Positions 60,880-64,000 of a stretch of DNA of 64,000 bases are shown in pieces. Position 1 is the first letter of the stretch. Every line of letters begins with the position of its first letter. Position numbers and translations under genes: made by a program. This DNA comes from JACVRN01 sp036389255. GTDB lineage: Bacteria > Acidobacteriota > Blastocatellia > Pyrinomonadales > Pyrinomonadaceae. The notes under the pieces were generated by a model. It worked only from the letters and a program-made list of their open reading frames with translations, made no database searches and was not told where the DNA came from. Where the stretch lies: contig DASVQI010000024.1 in the NCBI GenBank assembly GCA_036389255.1, positions 806,001-870,000 on the forward strand, in the 5' to 3' direction.

Positions 60880-62220
60880 GTGGAAACTCGCAATGAGCTT
60901 AAGCGTCAGATAGGTCTGGGCACAGCCATCACGCTTGTCGTGGGCGAAGTCATAGGCGTAGGCATCTTTCTCACACCGGCAGGGATGATAAAATCGCTCG
61001 CTTCGCCTTTCTGGCTGCTCGTGGTCTGGCTGGTGATGGGCCTGATGGCTCTTTGCGGCGCGCTCTGTTACGGAGAGCTTGCCGCCAGATATCCGGAGGC
61101 GGGCGGCGGCTACGTTTACCTGCGCGAAGCCTACGGGCCGGGGCTCGCCTTTCTTTACGGCTGGATGGCCATGCTGGTAGTAGACCCCGGACTGACGGCT
61201 GCGCTCGCCGTCGGGCTCGGCTCCTACACCGGTTACATGCTCAAGCTCTCGCCACTTGGCGTTAAAGCCGTGGCTGTCTTAACCATAATCATCCTTGCGG
61301 CCATAAACATTCGCGGACTCAAACTGGGCGCGTGGCTCGTCTCGTGGCTCACTGTCTTCAAGCTGGGCTCGCTGCTCTTCCTGCTGGTCTGGGGGTTGGG
61401 ATTGGGTCTTGGCGATTGGTCGAACTTTACGCCCTTCGTGGAGAGGCCCGCGCAATCCGTCCCGCTTCTGGGAGCGCTGGCAGGAGGAATGGTCGCGGCC
61501 TTCTTCTCTTTCGGCGGCTGGTGGGACGTGAGTAAGGTGGCCGGAGAAGTGCGCTCTCCCGAAAAGACTCTGCCGAAGGCGCTCACTTACGGCGTCCTTG
61601 TGGTCACGCTCGCTTACCTGCTAGTGAGCCTTGTCTTCATCTATCTGGTGCCGATTGAGCGCGTCGCTTCAGGCGAGACTTTCGCGGCGCAGGCCGGTGA
61701 AGCTCTGTTCGGTCGCGCCGGGGGACAAATCTTCTCAGGGATTATAGTCATCACGGTGCTCGGCAGCATGGCCGCGTTCATGATGGCCGCCCCGCGCGTC
61801 TACTTCGCAATGGCGCGAGACGGCGTATTCCTCAAATCGGTCGCGCACCTGCATCCTCGCTTCGGCACGCCCGCGCGCGCCATAGCTTTGCAGGCCGCGC
61901 TCTCATCGCTGCTGGTTCTGCTAGGCACCTTTGACCAAATCGTAGCCTACTTCGTCTTCGTCGTGCTCATCTTTATAGGGCTGACGGTGGCGGCGCTCTT
62001 CCTGCTGCGTCGTCGCAACGCGCCGGGGGTGAAATACCTGACGCCCGGTTATCCGTTGACGCCTGTCATCTTTCTGCTGCTGATTCTCTTGCTTCTGATT
62101 CTTCTGGCGGGCAATAATCCGGGGCAGGCTTTTCTTGGCCTTCTGGTCGTAGCTCTGGGCCTTCCCATTTACCACCTGCTGTTTCGACGCAGGCGTCCCG
62201 CGCAGCCCCGTGCGGATTAA
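60880..62220 (+). CDS. APC-superfamily amino acid permease
   Basis: 446 residues with about twelve transmembrane helices. The N-terminal motif IGLGTAITLVVGEVIGVGIFLTP is the unwound-helix-1 substrate region of the APC fold; CYGELAARYPEAGGGYVYLRE is the second hallmark. FGGWWDVSKVAGEVRSPEKTLP near residues 212-233 fits the LAT/AdiC-like branch. It should exchange or import amino acids across the inner membrane; specificity is not determinable. The start is GTG with a GGAGAGG ribosome-binding site. The gene lies 21 bp before the selenoprotein gene and probably shares a transcript with it, but no metabolic link is obvious. Confidence 0.9.
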   Translation: METRNELKRQIGLGTAITLVVGEVIGVGIFLTPAGMIKSLASPFWLLVVWLVMGLMALCGALCYGELAARYPEAGGGYVYLREAYGPGLAFLYGWMAMLVVDPGLTAALAVGLGSYTGYMLKLSPLGVKAVAVLTIIILAAINIRGLKLGAWLVSWLTVFKLGSLLFLLVWGLGLGLGDWSNFTPFVERPAQSVPLLGALAGGMVAAFFSFGGWWDVSKVAGEVRSPEKTLPKALTYGVLVVTLAYLLVSLVFIYLVPIERVASGETFAAQAGEALFGRAGGQIFSGIIVITVLGSMAAFMMAAPRVYFAMARDGVFLKSVAHLHPRFGTPARAIALQAALSSLLVLLGTFDQIVAYFVFVVLIFIGLTVAALFLLRRRNAPGVKYLTPGYPLTPVIFLLLILLLLILLAGNNPGQAFLGLLVVALGLPIYHLLFRRRRPAQPRAD

Positions 62221-62241
62221 AAAAGGAGACGCTCGTTTTAT

Positions 62242-62811
62242 ATGACATGGATTAAGACCATTCCCTTCGATGAAGCGGACGAGAAACTGCGCAAGGCCAT
62301 GGAAGCGCAACGCGGGCTTTACCCGATTGAGTACGCGGAGCCGGTGCATCCTACGCCCGACGGCGAATCATCCGGCATAGTCGCCTCGCACAGCCTCATC
62401 CCCGAAGCACTTCATCACGCCTTCGCCACCTTCGGCGTGCTGATGTCAAAGGAGCTGCCGCTCACGCGCGCCCAGCACGAGATGATTACCACGGTCGTCT
62501 CCGTCACCAACAGGTGCCATTATTGAATCGAGTCTCACGCAGAGTTTCTGCGTAGGGTCACGCTGGACGAAGAGATGGTCAGGGCTTTGCAGGAGGATTA
62601 CAGGTCTGCGCCAATCTCAGAGCAGGACAAGGTGATGCTGGACTACGTCTCGCAGTTGACGCGAGACGCCACACGCATCACAGAGGAAGACCACGTGCGC
62701 CTGCGCGCGTCAGGCTTCGACGACCGGGCCATTCTCCAAATCACGCTCATAGCATCGTGGTTCAACTACATCAACCGCGTGGCAGACGCGCTCGGCGTGG
62801 GCAGAACTTAA
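62242..62811 (+). CDS. AhpD-like (carboxymuconolactone decarboxylase family) peroxidase-related selenoprotein with in-frame UGA (Sec95)
   Basis: 189 residues if the TGA at 62524-62526 is read as selenocysteine. The two halves are in the same frame and each matches the family: TWIKTIPFDEADEKLRKAM before, and FLRRVTLDEEMVRALQEDYR, ISEQDKVMLDYVSQLTRD, FNYINRVADALGV after. The catalytic block reads E80-x11-C92-H-Y-U95-x3-H99. This keeps the spacing of AhpD (Glu118, Cys130, Cys133, His137 in Mycobacterium tuberculosis), with UGA exactly at the resolving Cys. A SECIS-like hairpin begins 10 nt after the UGA. AhpD-type enzymes are small disulfide oxidoreductases/peroxidases, and CxxU forms are known from bacterial surveys. 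Alternatives are a nonsense mutation or sequencing error, but the position would then be a coincidence. An AAAAGGAGA ribosome-binding site precedes the ATG. Confidence 0.85.
62537..62553 (+). promoter_or_regulatory. Bacterial SECIS-like hairpin
   Basis: ACGCAGA (62537-62543) pairs perfectly with TCTGCGT (62547-62553) around a GTT loop. The upper hairpin is 17 nt long, starts 10 nt after the UGA, and has G as first loop base followed by U. Bacterial SECIS elements need a stem with a G (commonly GU) at the start of the apical loop, about 16-37 nt from the UGA; here the loop begins after 17 nt. Lower pairing may extend through G-U pairs (62532-62535 with 62555-62558). Confidence 0.8.
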
Positions 62812-62836
62812 TTTAATACGAAATTATAGCGAAGGC

Positions 62837-63481
62837 TTACTGCGTCTTCTGGGCGAGGCTTTTCAGCTTCTCGCCGCACTTCTTTATCTGCTCGCTCAGC
62901 TCTATTATCTCGTCCAGAGCAAGCCGGGCTTTTGTAGCCTGCTGAAGGTCAACCGTCTTGGACTGGTTGAAGATGGAGTTATTGACGAACTCCATTATCA
63001 GATTGTCCAGCACCACCAGCGCCGACTTCATCTGTTTGGCAGTCGCGGCGATTTCCGGCCTCTGGCGCTGCTCCTGCGGCTTTCCGGCTTCGGGCAGCAT
63101 CAGGTTCTCTTTGAGCCGAAGCGCGCGCTTCTTTATCTCCGACACAGACTTTTCTATGTTCTTCAGGTCGAGCGTGGGGCTTGATTCGACCGCGCGCGCA
63201 AGCTCGTTGTTGACTATCTGTATCTGCTTGTAATCTTCTCTGATTTGAGTGTAGGCGAGTGTCGCGTCTCGTCTTTGAGTAGGCGGCCTGCGGACTTCCG
63301 CCATCCTCAACTCCCATGCGGCTATGCGCCGCTCGTCTTCACCGGCCCTGCGCTCCGCCTCCCGTCGCTTGGCCTCTGCCATCTGCTGCTGGGCGGTTTG
63401 GCCGTAGACCAGAGGTGAAAGCGCAGACGAGAACGCGACAGTAGCGGCACCCAGTAACAGGAATCTGAGCAGAGTCCTCAT
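62837..63481 (-). CDS. Unknown secreted coiled-coil protein
   Basis: 214 residues. The signal peptide (LLRFLLLGAATVAFSSALSP, cleavage probably after VYG) is followed by a Gln/Ala/Glu/Arg-rich helical segment (about 30-68, MAEAKRREAERRAGEDERR), then a long amphipathic helical region with heptad-like spacing (about 75-205, e.g. DLKNIEKSVSEIKKRALRLK and ALDEIIELSEQIKKCGEKL). I recognise no named family. One Cys sits near the C-terminus. The composition suggests a periplasmic helical bundle or oligomer. It converges on the selenoprotein gene (25-bp gap) and is 155 bp downstream of the UnbV protein gene on the same strand. Confidence 0.75.
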   Translation of the reverse strand: MRTLLRFLLLGAATVAFSSALSPLVYGQTAQQQMAEAKRREAERRAGEDERRIAAWELRMAEVRRPPTQRRDATLAYTQIREDYKQIQIVNNELARAVESSPTLDLKNIEKSVSEIKKRALRLKENLMLPEAGKPQEQRQRPEIAATAKQMKSALVVLDNLIMEFVNNSIFNQSKTVDLQQATKARLALDEIIELSEQIKKCGEKLKSLAQKTQ

Positions 63482-63635
63482 ACGTCACATCTCCTTCCCT
63501 CGCCTGTCCGAATTGTTTGTCTACGAATTCAATTCTGCCTGCGGCCTTGAGTTTCGCCGTAGCTCTTTCCCTGACCGCGATTTTAACATGACAGCCAGCC
63601 GCGCCATACGCCAATCTTGCAGGACAAAGCTCGCT

Positions 63636-64000
63636 TCATTTTCCCCTGACTGTTCCTTTCCCTTCCACTAGCGTCAGCACCCTGTCCACGCCCTGCACTT
63701 CAAAGGTTTCTATAGCGCCGCCGGGCCACCTGACTTCCAGCTTATCAACGCGAGTCGCCGCGCCCAGTCCGAAGTGAAGCCGCGAATCATTCTGCGAGCC
63801 GTAGCTTGCCCCGCTAAAGACATCCAGACGGCGGCGCTCCTTCCCTATAGTCAGAAAGGCGCGAGCGCCCGTGGCATCCTTCGGACTCTTCTTAGCCACG
63901 TCTCCGACCAGCCGCAAAGATAACCAGTGACCCGCGCGCTTCGTCACGTTTCGCAGCACAGCCGGCGCTGTGTCTACATTATTAAAGACGGCATCCACCT
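63636..64000 (-). CDS. CRTAC1/UnbV family protein, C-terminal part (5' end beyond window)
   Basis: About 121 residues are visible, ending at the stop at 63636. They start within an FG-GAP block (MDAVFNNVDTAPAVLRN) and cover an ASPIC/UnbV domain: HWLSLRLVG, ATGARAFLTIGKERRRLDVF, GASYGSQNDSRLHFGLG and KLEVRWPGGAIETF. In place of the usual Cys of the SGGSYCSQ-type block stands GSQN, so the family cysteine is absent here. The gene reads in from the right edge; the Met at 63998 is internal and not a true start. It is the sixth FG-GAP/UnbV-type protein in the window. Confidence 0.88.
   Translation of the reverse strand, partial: VDAVFNNVDTAPAVLRNVTKRAGHWLSLRLVGDVAKKSPKDATGARAFLTIGKERRRLDVFSGASYGSQNDSRLHFGLGAATRVDKLEVRWPGGAIETFEVQGVDRVLTLVEGKGTVRGK

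Noticed and set aside
62524..62526. TGA as a simple nonsense mutation making a pseudogene
   Set aside because: It sits exactly at the resolving cysteine, the rest of the gene is intact with conserved AhpD spacing, and a SECIS-like hairpin follows at the right distance. Kept as the alternative hypothesis only.

Overview
The window is GC-rich DNA (about 60 percent by eye), densely coded on both strands. It most likely comes from a member of the Acidobacteriota, probably class Blastocatellia. The grounds are very large Oar-type TonB receptors with an N-terminal carboxypeptidase-like domain and no SusD partner, six FG-GAP/UnbV (CRTAC1-type) secreted proteins, a secreted S46 peptidase, MalT/BTAD-type giant regulators, and short intergenic palindromes built on a CACCGCAGAGACGCAG core. 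This is inference from gene content. No rRNA, tRNA or other marker was found to settle it.

Positions 1-17300 hold mixed chromosomal genes: a truncated secreted subtilase whose N-terminus is an octapeptide repeat array, a MalT/BTAD regulator and a stand-alone NTPase relative, a ChaN-like protein, a YcaQ-like protein, zapA, a PQQ-type propeller protein, a DUF2834 membrane protein, a Ycf48-like propeller, a secreted creatininase-family enzyme, an S46 dipeptidyl-peptidase and a STAS protein. Positions 17400-19500 are a c-di-GMP-I riboswitch unit: sigma70 promoter, GEMM-I aptamer, long leader, unknown secreted protein, matrixin-type metalloprotease.

Positions 19500-31550 are an FG-GAP/UnbV cluster: two head-to-head paralogous giants (TPR + FG-GAP + UnbV + a shared C-terminal region), then a translationally coupled set (giant, CRTAC1, RnfD/UnbU-like membrane protein) and a CRTAC1 lipoprotein. 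Positions 31600-43700 read as one 12-kb minus-strand operon for furanoside/galactose use: GH43, a 51-residue small protein, galT, galK, a LacI regulator, GH43, a YtfQ-YtfR-YtfT-YjfF type sugar importer and a nitrilase. Positions 43900-60850 extend the carbohydrate theme: LamG-like protein, TPR proteins, TonB receptor with a sigma70 promoter and LacI-type operators, GH172, CRTAC1, a second long GH43, a clan GH-A hydrolase and a second TonB receptor. Working model: TonB receptors and secreted GH43/GH172/GH-A enzymes attack arabinofuranose- or galactofuranose-containing glycans, the ABC importer brings in the sugar, GalK/GalT feed galactose to metabolism, and a LacI-type protein represses uptake.

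Positions 60880-64000 hold an amino acid permease, an AhpD-like protein with an in-frame UGA exactly where the resolving cysteine of its CXXC motif belongs and a SECIS-like hairpin right after it (a probable selenoprotein), an unknown secreted coiled-coil protein and the C-terminus of another UnbV protein. The observations I rate highest are the selenoprotein, the octad-repeat subtilase and the riboswitch-controlled protease unit.
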